Source: Bacteroidales bacterium (GTDB lineage: Bacteria; Bacteroidota; Bacteroidia; Bacteroidales; UBA932). Taken from it: a stretch of DNA of 11,854 nt. Location of the stretch: assembly GCA_017483985.1 (NCBI GenBank), contig JAFUUB010000005.1, positions 1 to 11,854 on the forward strand, in the 5' to 3' direction. This document shows positions 1 through 7,368 of the stretch, piece by piece; position 1 is the first letter of the stretch, and each line of letters starts with the position of its first letter. The notes under the pieces were generated by a model. It did not search any database. It saw only the letters and a list, made by a program, of their open reading frames with translations, and was not told the DNA's origin. The translations under genes and the position numbers were made by a program.

Positions 1-1368
1 GTGGTGACCGATGAGGTCTGCGACCTGCTGGGTTGCGATCCGGAGGATGTCTACAAGGTCTCCGCCCGCACCGGCGAAGGCGTCGCCCCGCTGCTGGATG
101 CCATCGTGGAGAAGATCCCGGCCCCGAAAGGCGACCCCGAAGCCCCGCTCCAGGCCCTGATCTTCGACTCGGTCTTCAACTCCTTCCGCGGCATCATCGC
201 TTATTTCAAGGTCTTCAACGGGACCATCCGCAAGGGCGAGAAGGTCAAGTTCTTCAATACCGGGAAAGAATATGAGGCCGACGAGATCGGCGTGCTGAAA
301 ATGCAGCTCAAACCGACCGACAGCATCGGCTGCGGCGATGTGGGCTACATCATTTCCGGCATCAAGACGGCGGCGGAAGTGAAGGTCGGTGATACGATCA
401 CGCATGTGGCCCGTCCCTGCTCCGAGGCGATCGCCGGCTTCGAGGAAGTCAAGCCCATGCTCTTCGCGGGCATGTACCCGGTTCAGGCCGACCGGTACGA
501 AGACCTGCGCGCCACGCTGGAGAAGTTCCAGCTCAACGACGCCTCCTTCGTCTATGAACCCGAATCCTCCCTGGCCCTGGGCTTCGGTTTCCGCTGCGGC
601 TTCCTCGGACTGCTGCACCTGGAAATCGTGCAGGAGCGCCTGTTCCGTGAGTTCGCCATGGACGTCATCACGACCGTGCCGAACGTTTCCTACAAGGTCT
701 ATACGACCAAGGGCGAGTGCGTGGACGTCCACAATCCCTCCGGCCTTCCGGCTCCGACCCTGATCGACCATATCGAAGAACCGTATATCCGCGCCCAGAT
801 CATCACCAACACCGAGTTCTACGGTCCGGTCATGAAACTGTGCATGGATAAGCGCGGCACCCTGTTGGGCGAGCACTACATCACGGCGACCCGCGTGGAG
901 CTGACCTACGAGATGCCCTTGTCCGAGATTGTCTTCGACTTTTATGACAAGCTGAAGTCGATCTCCAAGGGCTATGCCTCTTTCGATTACCATGTCATGG
1001 GCTACCGCACCGCCCGTCTCGTCAAGCTGGACATTCTGCTGAACGGCGATCCGGCCGATGCCCTGTCGACCCTCATCCATGAGGACCATGCCTACGACTT
1101 CGGCCGCAAGATCTGCCTCAAGCTCAAGGACCTGATCCCGCGTCAGCAGTTCGACATCGCCATCCAGGCAGCCATCGGCGCGAAGATCATCGCCCGCGAA
1201 ACGGTCCGCCAGGTCCGCAAGGACGTGACGGCCAAGTGCTACGGCGGTGACATCACCCGTAAGCGCAAGCTGCTGGAAAAGCAGAAAGAGGGTAAAAAAC
1301 GGATGCGCCAGATCGGCACCGTGCAGGTGCCGCAGAGTGCGTTCATGGCCGTTCTTAAACTGGATTAG
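1..1368 (+). CDS. lepA: Elongation factor 4 (LepA), C-terminal three quarters; 5' end outside window
   Basis: LepA/EF4 is a ribosome-binding translational GTPase related to EF-G, acting on stalled or mistranslocated ribosomes and in ribosome assembly. The reading frame is already open at base 1; the first codon, GTG, is internal, not a start. The 455 residues begin just before the G5 element of the GTPase domain (VSARTG, fragment residues 20-25), so roughly 135-140 residues carrying G1-G4 lie upstream, against about 600 for the whole family. A domain II beta barrel follows (about 45-135), then EF-G-like domains III and V with the family segment [17 protein letters not shown] (198-214). The LepA-specific C-terminal domain ends in [18 protein letters not shown] (about 413-430) and [11 protein letters not shown]. 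The gene ends with TAG two bases before the next gene, so it probably heads or sits within the operon that continues to ubiE. Identity is certain. Confidence 0.97.
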   Translation: MVTDEVCDLLGCDPEDVYKVSARTGEGVAPLLDAIVEKIPAPKGDPEAPLQALIFDSVFNSFRGIIAYFKVFNGTIRKGEKVKFFNTGKEYEADEIGVLKMQLKPTDSIGCGDVGYIISGIKTAAEVKVGDTITHVARPCSEAIAGFEEVKPMLFAGMYPVQADRYEDLRATLEKFQLNDASFVYEPESSLALGFGFRCGFLGLLHLEIVQERLFREFAMDVITTVPNVSYKVYTTKGECVDVHNPSGLPAPTLIDHIEEPYIRAQIITNTEFYGPVMKLCMDKRGTLLGEHYITATRVELTYEMPLSEIVFDFYDKLKSISKGYASFDYHVMGYRTARLVKLDILLNGDPADALSTLIHEDHAYDFGRKICLKLKDLIPRQQFDIAIQAAIGAKIIARETVRQVRKDVTAKCYGGDITRKRKLLEKQKEGKKRMRQIGTVQVPQSAFMAVLKLD

Positions 1369-1370
1369 CC

Positions 1371-2207
1371 ATGCTGCGCGTCGCCATCCTCCTGACGGTT
1401 CACAACCGGCGCGAAACCACGCTCCGCTGCCTGGAGAATTGCTGGCACCAGATCGAGGCCGGCAAGAACGAGGGGAAATATGCCTATACGGTATACCTGG
1501 TGGACGACGGGAGTACGGACGGTACTTCCGAGGCCGTCTCGCAGCTTTTCCCCCAGACGGTCCTGATCAAAGGGGATGGCAAGCTGTTCTGGAACCAGGG
1601 CATGTGGCTGGCCTGGGACCGGGCGGCGGAGCAGGACTATGATTTCTATCTCTGGCTGAACGACGATACCCTGATGAACGAAGGGGCCCTGGCGGCCCTG
1701 ATGGAGAATTCGGAATTCCTCCGGCACAAGGCCATCGTGGTCGGTACGACCGCCAATGCCGCCGGGGAGATCACCTATGGCGGACGCAACCGGGCGCGCA
1801 AGCTGATGACCCCGGACCCCGTCATCCCGATTCCCTGCCACCTGTTCAACGGCAACCTGGTCCTCGTCCCGAAATCCGTCTATGCGGTGCTGGGCAACCT
1901 GGATCCGGTCTATCACCATACTTTCGGCGATTTCGACTATGGCGTGCGGGCCCACAAGCACGGAATCGACTGCGTCATCGCGCCGGGCATCCTGGCCGTC
2001 TGCAACCGCGACCACGGTCTGGAGAAATGGCGCGACGCCGCCTATCCGCTCCGGGAACGCTGGGAATACCTGCACAGCCCGAAAGGCCGTCCGCCGAAGG
2101 AGCAGTTTATTTATGATTATCGGGAAAGCGGGATCCTGTGGGCGGTCGTCCATGGCATTTCCGTCCATTTCAAGGTCCTGTTCCCCAGAAGGAAAAGCAA
2201 TGGGTAA
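1371..2207 (+). CDS. Family 2 glycosyltransferase (GT-A fold), probably surface glycan synthesis
   Basis: A 278-residue cytoplasmic or membrane-associated transferase of nucleotide-sugar donors. The N-terminus (VAILLTVHNRRETTLRCLE) is the usual GT2 first strand and helix. VDDGSTDGT (44-52) binds the nucleotide, NDDT (97-100) is the DXD-like metal site, and GDFDYGVRA (186-194) matches the acidic catalytic segment of the rhamnosyltransferase-like branch. There are no clear transmembrane helices. The acceptor and sugar cannot be read from the sequence. The ATG lies 2 bp after the lepA stop and no Shine-Dalgarno is visible. Its 3' end overlaps menA by 8 bp, so it is likely co-transcribed and translationally coupled with both neighbours. 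Nothing ties it functionally to menaquinone synthesis. Family assignment is firm; substrate unknown. Confidence 0.9.
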   Translation: MLRVAILLTVHNRRETTLRCLENCWHQIEAGKNEGKYAYTVYLVDDGSTDGTSEAVSQLFPQTVLIKGDGKLFWNQGMWLAWDRAAEQDYDFYLWLNDDTLMNEGALAALMENSEFLRHKAIVVGTTANAAGEITYGGRNRARKLMTPDPVIPIPCHLFNGNLVLVPKSVYAVLGNLDPVYHHTFGDFDYGVRAHKHGIDCVIAPGILAVCNRDHGLEKWRDAAYPLRERWEYLHSPKGRPPKEQFIYDYRESGILWAVVHGISVHFKVLFPRRKSNG

Positions 2208-3108
2208 ATTCATTCCTGCCATCCGTTCCATGCGGCTCCGCACCCTGCCGCTGTCCCTGGCCGGGGTCCTGCTGGGCACCCTGCTGGCCGTGGCGGATTA
2301 CAAGGTCAAGGGGCTGACCGTCCTGTTCCTGGTGCTGACGACGGCCTGCCTGCAGATCCTGTCCAACCTCAGCAACGAGCTGGGAGATGTGCTGCACGGC
2401 ACCGATACGGCCGACCGCCAGGGCCCGCAATACGGGCTGAACGGCGGCGGGATGTCCGTTGCGGACATGAAACGGCTCATCGGCCTGTTCGTGGTGCTCT
2501 GCGTGGCCTTCGGCCTGGCCATGATCAAGGTCAGTTTCGGCCGGATCTTCAGCATGGACGGGCTCTGCCTGGTCCTGCTGGGCTTCGCCGCCATCAGCGG
2601 GGCGATGAAATACACCCTCGGACGCAACCCGTACGGATACCGCGGCCTCGGCGATGTCTTTGTCTTCCTGTTCTTCGGCCTGGTGGCCGTGCTGGGTTCC
2701 TATTTCGTGGTGAGCCATGCGATGCCGTCCTGGCTGCTCCTGCTGCCGGCGTCGGGCATCGGGCTGTTCAGCATCGGTGTGCTGAATGTCAATAACATAA
2801 GGGACATGAAGACGGATGCGCCCAACCGCACGACCGTGGCGCTGATGCTGGGCCTGCGGCGGGCGCGGATCTACCAGACCGTCCTGATCGTCCTGGGATG
2901 GGCGTGCATGATCGGCTACTGCCTGCTGCGTTTCTTCGATCCCTGGCATTACCTGTTCGTGATCACCCTGCCGCTTTATATCCTGCACCTGAAGGGCGTA
3001 TGGACCCGGGAGGAACGGGCCCTGGACCCGATGCTTCCGCTGCTGGTGCTGTCTACCTTCGCCCTGGCCCTGCTGATGGGCTTCGGCTTCGTCAAATTCC
3101 TGCTGTAA
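2200..3108 (+). CDS. menA: 1,4-dihydroxy-2-naphthoate polyprenyltransferase (MenA)
   Basis: MenA is an integral membrane UbiA-family prenyltransferase that attaches the polyprenyl tail to 1,4-dihydroxy-2-naphthoate, giving demethylmenaquinone. The 302 residues are strongly hydrophobic with about eight or nine membrane helices. The first Asp-rich site is NLSNELGD (56-63) plus D69 and D72; Glu60 stands where many UbiA proteins have Asp. A second conserved segment is YGYRGLGDVFVFLFFG (145-160), and the second Asp-rich site is NNIRDMKTD (198-206). I chose the ATG at 2200 because it gives the normal N-terminus (short basic stretch, then helix 1) and length; in-frame codons further upstream lie inside the glycosyltransferase gene. 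The stop is fused to the next start as TAATG. The adjacent ubiE supports the menaquinone role. Confidence 0.95.
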   Translation: MGKFIPAIRSMRLRTLPLSLAGVLLGTLLAVADYKVKGLTVLFLVLTTACLQILSNLSNELGDVLHGTDTADRQGPQYGLNGGGMSVADMKRLIGLFVVLCVAFGLAMIKVSFGRIFSMDGLCLVLLGFAAISGAMKYTLGRNPYGYRGLGDVFVFLFFGLVAVLGSYFVVSHAMPSWLLLLPASGIGLFSIGVLNVNNIRDMKTDAPNRTTVALMLGLRRARIYQTVLIVLGWACMIGYCLLRFFDPWHYLFVITLPLYILHLKGVWTREERALDPMLPLLVLSTFALALLMGFGFVKFLL

Positions 3109-3818
3109 TGCCCAAGAAAGAAAAAGTCCGTCAGATGTTTGACGGGATTGCCGGCGATTACGACCGCCTGAACCATATCATGTCCCTGGACGTTGACAAG
3201 ACCTGGCGGTACCGGGCGCTCCGGGAGATCGTCGTCCCCGGCGTGACGCGGGTGCTGGACCTGGCGTGCGGAACCGGGGATTTCTCCATCGCCATCGCGC
3301 GGCGGATGCGCCGTCTCGGACAGCCGGGCCATGTGACCGGCGTGGACCTGTCGGAGGGCATGCTGGCCGTGATGAAGGAGAAAGTGGGGCGCGAGGGCCT
3401 GCAGGACATGATTTCCATGCAAGCCGGCGACGGGGAGAACCTGCCGCTGGGGACCGGAACCTTCGACCGGGTCACCATCGCGTTCGGCATCCGCAATTTC
3501 GAGGACCGTGCGAAGGGCCTGCGGGAAATGCTTCGGGTGCTCAAGCCCGGCGGCAAGCTGGTCGTCCTGGAACTTTCCGTCCCGGAAAACCCCGTGCTCC
3601 GCTGGTGCTACAACCTGTATTTCATGCACATCCTCCCGCTGATCGGCTCCGGCGTGAGCGGTGACAAGGCTGCCTACCATTATCTGCCTTCCTCGGTGCA
3701 GCACTTCCCGAAGCACCGGGAATTCCTGAATGAAATGCGGGCGGCCGGTTTCAACGCGGTCGCCCACAAAGCGTTTACGTTCGGCATCTGCCGGATGTTT
3801 GTCGGGACGAAGGCCTAA
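3108..3818 (+). CDS. ubiE: Demethylmenaquinone methyltransferase (UbiE/MenG)
   Basis: This SAM-dependent methyltransferase of 236 residues performs the last step of menaquinone synthesis, C-methylating demethylmenaquinone made by MenA. The N-terminal family signature is YDRLNHIMSLDVDKTWR (18-34). SAM motif I is VLDLACGTGDF (49-59), the acidic strand-2 element is GVDLSEGML (78-86), then GDGENLP (107-113) and the UbiE hallmark AFGIRNF (125-131), followed by RVLKPGGKL. The start shares its A with the menA stop (TAATG), indicating termination-reinitiation coupling; earlier in-frame ATGs lie within menA. Because no ubiquinone pathway is expected in Bacteroidota, the menaquinone role (menG) is inferred over ubiquinone. 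Its stop interlocks with that of the convergent gene. Confidence 0.96.
   Translation: MPKKEKVRQMFDGIAGDYDRLNHIMSLDVDKTWRYRALREIVVPGVTRVLDLACGTGDFSIAIARRMRRLGQPGHVTGVDLSEGMLAVMKEKVGREGLQDMISMQAGDGENLPLGTGTFDRVTIAFGIRNFEDRAKGLREMLRVLKPGGKLVVLELSVPENPVLRWCYNLYFMHILPLIGSGVSGDKAAYHYLPSSVQHFPKHREFLNEMRAAGFNAVAHKAFTFGICRMFVGTKA
3815..3818. other. Interlocked convergent stop codons (CTAA)
   Basis: The four bases CTAA contain TAA (3816-3818, + strand), ending ubiE, and TAG (3817-3815, - strand), ending the DUF2723/GT117 gene. There is no intergenic space and I see no stem followed by a T-run nearby on either strand. Each mRNA must therefore end inside the other gene or be stopped by other means. Confidence 0.95.
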
Positions 3819-6800
3819 CTTTCCCCAACCACGTCTTTCAACTGGGCCTCCATCTTGGAGATGAGGGCCTCGGAGCGGTCTTTCTCACCGGCTTCGTCGT
3901 AGATGTCGGCCAGGTACTGGACCATCTGGTAGGCGTATTCGAAGTCCTGGTTGGCGTAGTCGTAGAAGTCCAGGAAGAACTGGGAGGACTTCAGCAGTTC
4001 GGCCTCGAAGGCGTCGGCCAGGGCACGGGCCTTGTCCGGCTGTCCGGCCTTGTAATACAGGTCGATCAGGTCCATGACCCGCAGGTCATTGGAGGCGAAG
4101 CCGATGCAGACGGTCTCCAGCGGATAGGTCTCGGCCGGGACGCATTCGATGGCCTTGTCCAGTACCGTCACCGCCCGGGTGGTGTCGCCGGCCTCCAGGC
4201 ACTTGCGCGCGAGGTTTGCGAAGAGTTCCCGCTGCGGGGAGACGCCCAGGAAGGTATACAGGTTCTGGTAATCCACATAGTAGTCGGTCTGCTTGAGCGC
4301 ATCCCAGGAGTAGGTCTCCATGACGGTCTTGTACAGGCGGTCGAGTTCGACCTTGCCGATGCCCTTGGAGCTGGAGACGGTGTTGCGGATCGGGACCAGC
4401 TTGCAGGTGAAGCCTTCGTACATCAGGTAGTCCTTCAGGCCGATGTTGATGTCGCCGCCCTGGCTGAGCATGCTGATCGGGCGGTCCCACTGGTAGCCGG
4501 CCAGCAGGTCGAGCATGAAGAGTTCCGGCTTGGTCAGCATGTCCTTGCCCTTGGGCAGGGTGAGGACGATCTCTTCCGGGATCTGGTCGGCGTATTCCGG
4601 ACCGAGGATGCCGGATTTCAGGACGTTCTCCTTGTTGACCGGGATGCTGATCTTGCGGGAGCAGATATAATCGACGGAACGGCCGCTCTGGAGCGGCAGC
4701 TTGGCCTGCGGATGCTTGAAGACCTCCATCACGTCAGCGATCGGCAGCACCTGGTCGCGGGTGTCGTAGACATAGACGGCGTCATTGGTGCCGTACAGGT
4801 ACTGGCTCTGCGGGACGGTCAGCGGCAGCGGCTTGGAATCGTTGATGGCGAATTTCATCTGGCCGATGTACCAGTCCGTACCCAGCAGGGACGTGTTGAC
4901 GATGCGGACGTCCGGGCGGATGGATTCGACTTCCTGGGCATACCAGAGCGGGAAGGTGTCGTTGTCACCGTGGGTGATGAGCAGGCCCTGCGGTCCGACG
5001 GACTCGAGGTAGTTGCGGGCCATTTCGACGGCGGTGCGGCGGTTGCTGCGGTCGTGGTCGTCCCAGTTTTCGGCTCCCATGATGGCCGGTACGAACAGGC
5101 AGGCGGCGGTCACGCCGCCGGCGATGGCGACGGCGCCCTTGCGGCCGGTCCGTTTGGCGATGGCCTCGAACAGGGCCGGGACGGCGAGGCCGATCCACAT
5201 CGAGAACATGTAGAAGGAGCCCGCATAGGCATAGTCCCGTTCACGGACCTGGTACGGCGGCTGGTTGAGGTACAGCACGATGGCGATGCCCGTCATGAAG
5301 AACATCAGGAAGGTCAGCCAGCAGCCGCGCTTGTCGCGGTCGAACTGGAAGAACAGGCCGATCAGGCCCAGCAGCAGCGGGAGGAAATAATAGTGGTTCT
5401 TGCCCCGGTTTTCGGACAGGATGGCCGGCGCATCGGATTGGTCGCCCAGACGGAATTCGTCGAGGAACCGGATGCCGGATTCCCAGTTGCCGTAGAAGAT
5501 CTCGCCCGGGGACGGGCTGTGGACGTCGTTCTGGCGGCCGACGAAATTCCACATGAAATACCGCCAGTACATCCAGTTGAGCTGGTAGTCGAAGAAGAAC
5601 TTCAGGTTGGTCCCGAAGGTCGGTTTCTTGTGGTCGGCGCCCGGGACGTTGATGCCCTTCCCGTTCATGTATCCTTCATAGAAGGCTTCGTTGCGCCCGT
5701 CCGAGCTGCTCGCCCACATGCGGGGGAAGAGCATCTTCCCGGAGGCGAGGTAACGGCCGTCGAGCGGACCGTCGGCGTGGACGTACTTGCCGTCCAGCAA
5801 GGCCCAGTATTTCGGCTGGTAGACCTCGTAGGGCGCATCGAAATACTGCCCGTAGAGCAGCGGGGTGCTGCCGTACTGTTCGCGGCTGAGGTAGCGGACC
5901 AGGGAGAAGGCGTTGTCCGGCTGGTTTTCGTTGGTCGGCGGCTGGACGCTGGAGCGGATGATCACGACGCTGAAGATCGAGAAGCCGATCACGATGGTCG
6001 TCAGGCAGAGCAGGGCCGTGTTCCAGAAGACCTTGCCCTTGTCCAGGGTCTTCATCAGGCCCCAGAAGCACAGGGCCAGGACCGCCACCAGGAAGAAGGC
6101 GGCGCCGCTGTTGACCGGCAGGTGCAGGGTGTTGACGAAGAACAGGTCGAAATAGGCGGCCATCTTCGGCAGGTAAGGGATCAGGAAGAAGACCAGCACG
6201 CCCAGGATCACGACGGACACCAGGGTGATGCCGACCAGTTCCTTGAAGGTATATTTCCCGTCTTCCTTCTTCCGGTAATAGTACATGAAGACGAGGGCCG
6301 GGATGGCCAGCAGGTTCAGCAGGTGGACGCCGATCGAAAGGCCCATCAGGAAGGAGATCAGCACGATCCAGCGGTTGGCATGGGGCCGGTCGGCCTGTTC
6401 ATACCATTTGGTCATGGCCCAGAAGACCATGGCCGTGAACAGGGAGGACATCGCGTAGACCTCGCCTTCGACCGCGGAGAACCAGAAGGTGTCGGAGAAG
6501 GTGTAGGCCAGGGAGCCCACGGCACCCGCTCCGAAGATGGAAACGGCTTCGCCGGTGCCCCAGGTCCCGTCTTCACGGGGTTTGAGCAGGCGTTTGGCGA
6601 AGAAGACGATCGTCAGGTACAGGAAGAAGATCGTCAGGGCCGAGCAGAGGGCGCTCATGACGTTGACGGCCACGGCGGCGTGTTCGGCGCCGGTGAACAT
6701 CGTGAAGAACCGGGCGATCAGCTGGAATACCGGGTTTCCCGGCGGGTGGCCGACTTCCAGTTTGTAGGAAGATGCGATGAATTCGCCGCAGTCCCAGAAG

Positions 6801-6901
6801 GACGCCGTCGGCTCGATGGTGGCCAGATACGTAAAGGCGGAGATCAGGAAGACCGCCAGGGCTACGATCCGGTTCCACAGGTTGAACTTCTTCTGTTCCA
6901 T
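3815..6901 (-). CDS. DUF2723 (GT117-type) multispanning membrane glycosyltransferase with C-terminal TPR-like tail
   Basis: A 1028-residue membrane protein. Its N-terminal domain is DUF2723, placed in CAZy family GT117 with the eukaryotic O-mannosyltransferase TMEM260. These GT-C enzymes use lipid-linked sugars and act on the periplasmic side. After the first helix (12-28) comes the hallmark EPTASFWDCGEF (30-41) and VGHPPG (50-55); D37 and E40 in this first outer loop are the expected catalytic acids. About ten or eleven further helices extend to about residue 615, broken by a soluble loop at about 320-500. A second conserved patch, GDNDTFPLWY, spans 645-654. The last ~150 residues look like degenerate TPR helices (for example CLEAGDTTRAVTVLDKA). 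The acceptor is unknown; protein O-glycosylation is an inference. The ATG at 6901 is preceded by AGGA five bases upstream and by a good promoter. The 3' end is convergent with ubiE. Confidence 0.9.
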   Translation of the reverse strand: MEQKKFNLWNRIVALAVFLISAFTYLATIEPTASFWDCGEFIASSYKLEVGHPPGNPVFQLIARFFTMFTGAEHAAVAVNVMSALCSALTIFFLYLTIVFFAKRLLKPREDGTWGTGEAVSIFGAGAVGSLAYTFSDTFWFSAVEGEVYAMSSLFTAMVFWAMTKWYEQADRPHANRWIVLISFLMGLSIGVHLLNLLAIPALVFMYYYRKKEDGKYTFKELVGITLVSVVILGVLVFFLIPYLPKMAAYFDLFFVNTLHLPVNSGAAFFLVAVLALCFWGLMKTLDKGKVFWNTALLCLTTIVIGFSIFSVVIIRSSVQPPTNENQPDNAFSLVRYLSREQYGSTPLLYGQYFDAPYEVYQPKYWALLDGKYVHADGPLDGRYLASGKMLFPRMWASSSDGRNEAFYEGYMNGKGINVPGADHKKPTFGTNLKFFFDYQLNWMYWRYFMWNFVGRQNDVHSPSPGEIFYGNWESGIRFLDEFRLGDQSDAPAILSENRGKNHYYFLPLLLGLIGLFFQFDRDKRGCWLTFLMFFMTGIAIVLYLNQPPYQVRERDYAYAGSFYMFSMWIGLAVPALFEAIAKRTGRKGAVAIAGGVTAACLFVPAIMGAENWDDHDRSNRRTAVEMARNYLESVGPQGLLITHGDNDTFPLWYAQEVESIRPDVRIVNTSLLGTDWYIGQMKFAINDSKPLPLTVPQSQYLYGTNDAVYVYDTRDQVLPIADVMEVFKHPQAKLPLQSGRSVDYICSRKISIPVNKENVLKSGILGPEYADQIPEEIVLTLPKGKDMLTKPELFMLDLLAGYQWDRPISMLSQGGDINIGLKDYLMYEGFTCKLVPIRNTVSSSKGIGKVELDRLYKTVMETYSWDALKQTDYYVDYQNLYTFLGVSPQRELFANLARKCLEAGDTTRAVTVLDKAIECVPAETYPLETVCIGFASNDLRVMDLIDLYYKAGQPDKARALADAFEAELLKSSQFFLDFYDYANQDFEYAYQMVQYLADIYDEAGEKDRSEALISKMEAQLKDVVGES

Positions 6902-6928
6902 ATATTTCCTATCTTTTTCAGCTTTTTG

Positions 6929-6942
6929 CCTCCGAAAGGAGG
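6929..6942 (-). other. Leader hairpin of the GT117 mRNA (CCTCC-TTTC-GGAGG)
   Basis: A perfect 5-bp GC-rich stem with a 4-nt loop lies about 27 nt before the GT117 start codon in its predicted 5' leader. The 10-mer TCCTTTCGGA in it recurs in the pgk leader hairpin. No T-run follows on the - strand, so it is not a terminator, and its GGAGG is too far from the ATG to serve as a Shine-Dalgarno. Confidence 0.45.
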
Positions 6943-6950
6943 ATGGGCAA

Positions 6951-6965
6951 TTTATCTTTGATAAA
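6951..6965. repeat. Perfect inverted repeat TTTATC-TTT-GATAAA, operator-like
   Basis: Two 6-bp arms (6951-6956 and 6960-6965) flank a 3-bp centre. The repeat coincides with the predicted start site of the GT117 transcript (near 6962), a position where a repressor could act. It overlaps the + strand TATCTTTG at 6953-6960, which may partly explain the symmetry. No regulator is encoded nearby. Confidence 0.5.
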
Positions 6966-6968
6966 CCG

Positions 6969-7000
6969 CAAATTTACGACAGATTCGCTATCTTTGCAAA
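6969..7000 (-). promoter_or_regulatory. Bacteroidetes-type promoter for the GT117 gene
   Basis: On the - strand, -33 TTTG (7000-6997) is followed after 20 bases by -7 TAAATTTG (6976-6969). Both elements fit the Bacteroides consensus exactly at the expected spacing. Transcription would begin near 6962, giving a leader of about 60 nt that contains a hairpin and ends in AGGA five bases before the ATG. A second - strand -7 match, TATTTTTG (7004-6997), lacks a good -33 element. Confidence 0.65.
6989..6996 (+). promoter_or_regulatory. -7 element of the yciH promoter (TATCTTTG)
   Basis: This is an exact TAnnTTTG match. Transcription would begin near 7003, leaving about 14 nt before the ATG at 7017 and no Shine-Dalgarno. 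No TTTG is found at the usual -33 distance; the nearest (6957-6960) is 28 bases upstream. The element lies within the spacer of the opposing promoter, so the two probably compete. An upstream copy (6953-6960) is an alternative. Confidence 0.55.
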
Positions 7001-7016
7001 AATAGTACCTTCAATC

Positions 7017-7367
7017 ATGGCAGAAAACGACTGGAAGAAACGGCTCGGCGTGGTCTATTCCACCAATCCGGACTTCGCCTACGAGCAGGCGGCCGACGCC
7101 CCGCAGGAAGAAACCCTCCCGGCGGACCGGCAGCGGCTGATCGTGGCGCTGGACCGGCGGAACCGCGGCGGCAAGCAGGTGACCCTGGTGACCGGCTTCA
7201 CGGGTACGGAAGAGGACCTCAAGGCACTGGGCAAGACCCTGAAGGTCAAATGCGGCGTCGGCGGGACGGCCAAGGACGGGGAGATCACCATCCAGGGCGA
7301 CCTGCGCGACAAGGTCGTCGGCCTGCTCCATGAACTGGGATACGCCAAGGCCAAACGCGGGAACTGA
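7017..7367 (+). CDS. yciH: SUI1/eIF1-family translation factor homologue (YciH)
   Basis: A 116-residue protein of the SUI1 family, related to archaeal and eukaryotic eIF1, which guards start-codon and initiator-tRNA selection on the small ribosomal subunit. In bacteria the role is less settled but thought to concern initiation fidelity. The N-terminal LGVVYSTNPDF (10-20) is typical of bacterial members. The SUI1 fold covers about 50-109: basic loop RRNRGGKQVTLVTGF (47-61), then KCGVGGTAKDGEITIQGD (78-95) and HELGY at its end. The ATG at 7017 gives the standard N-terminus and lies about 14 nt after the predicted transcription start; upstream in-frame codons fall within the promoter. The next gene starts 1 bp after its TGA, so the two are coupled. 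Confidence 0.92.
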   Translation: MAENDWKKRLGVVYSTNPDFAYEQAADAPQEETLPADRQRLIVALDRRNRGGKQVTLVTGFTGTEEDLKALGKTLKVKCGVGGTAKDGEITIQGDLRDKVVGLLHELGYAKAKRGN

Positions 7368-7368
7368 C

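Larger units (their letters stand above)
6902..7016. promoter_or_regulatory. Divergent regulatory region between GT117 gene and yciH
   Basis: This 115-bp AT-rich interval separates two divergent genes. It contains four exact matches to TAnnTTTG: + strand at 6953-6960 and 6989-6996, - strand at 6976-6969 and 7004-6997. It also contains a perfect 15-bp inverted repeat (6951-6965) and a 5-bp-stem hairpin (6929-6942). The individual elements are listed separately. Confidence 0.75.

Noticed and set aside
1..3. GTG at the window edge as the lepA start
   Set aside because: The frame begins just before the G5 element of the GTPase domain, so at least 135 residues must lie upstream.
1365..2279. A 304-codon open frame on the - strand opposite the glycosyltransferase gene
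   Set aside because: The + strand protein has clear GT2 motifs; the antisense product has no recognisable fold and crosses two gene junctions.
6929..6942. The 6929-6942 hairpin as a terminator, or its GGAGG as a ribosome site
   Set aside because: No T-run follows the stem on the - strand, and GGAGG is about 27 nt from the start codon while AGGA lies five bases from it.
4712..6961. A 749-codon open frame on the + strand opposite the GT117 gene
   Set aside because: It is antisense to a well-supported gene. Its product is a low-complexity mix of D, E, G, H, Q and V without motifs, as expected when the complement of a GC-biased gene lacks stop codons.
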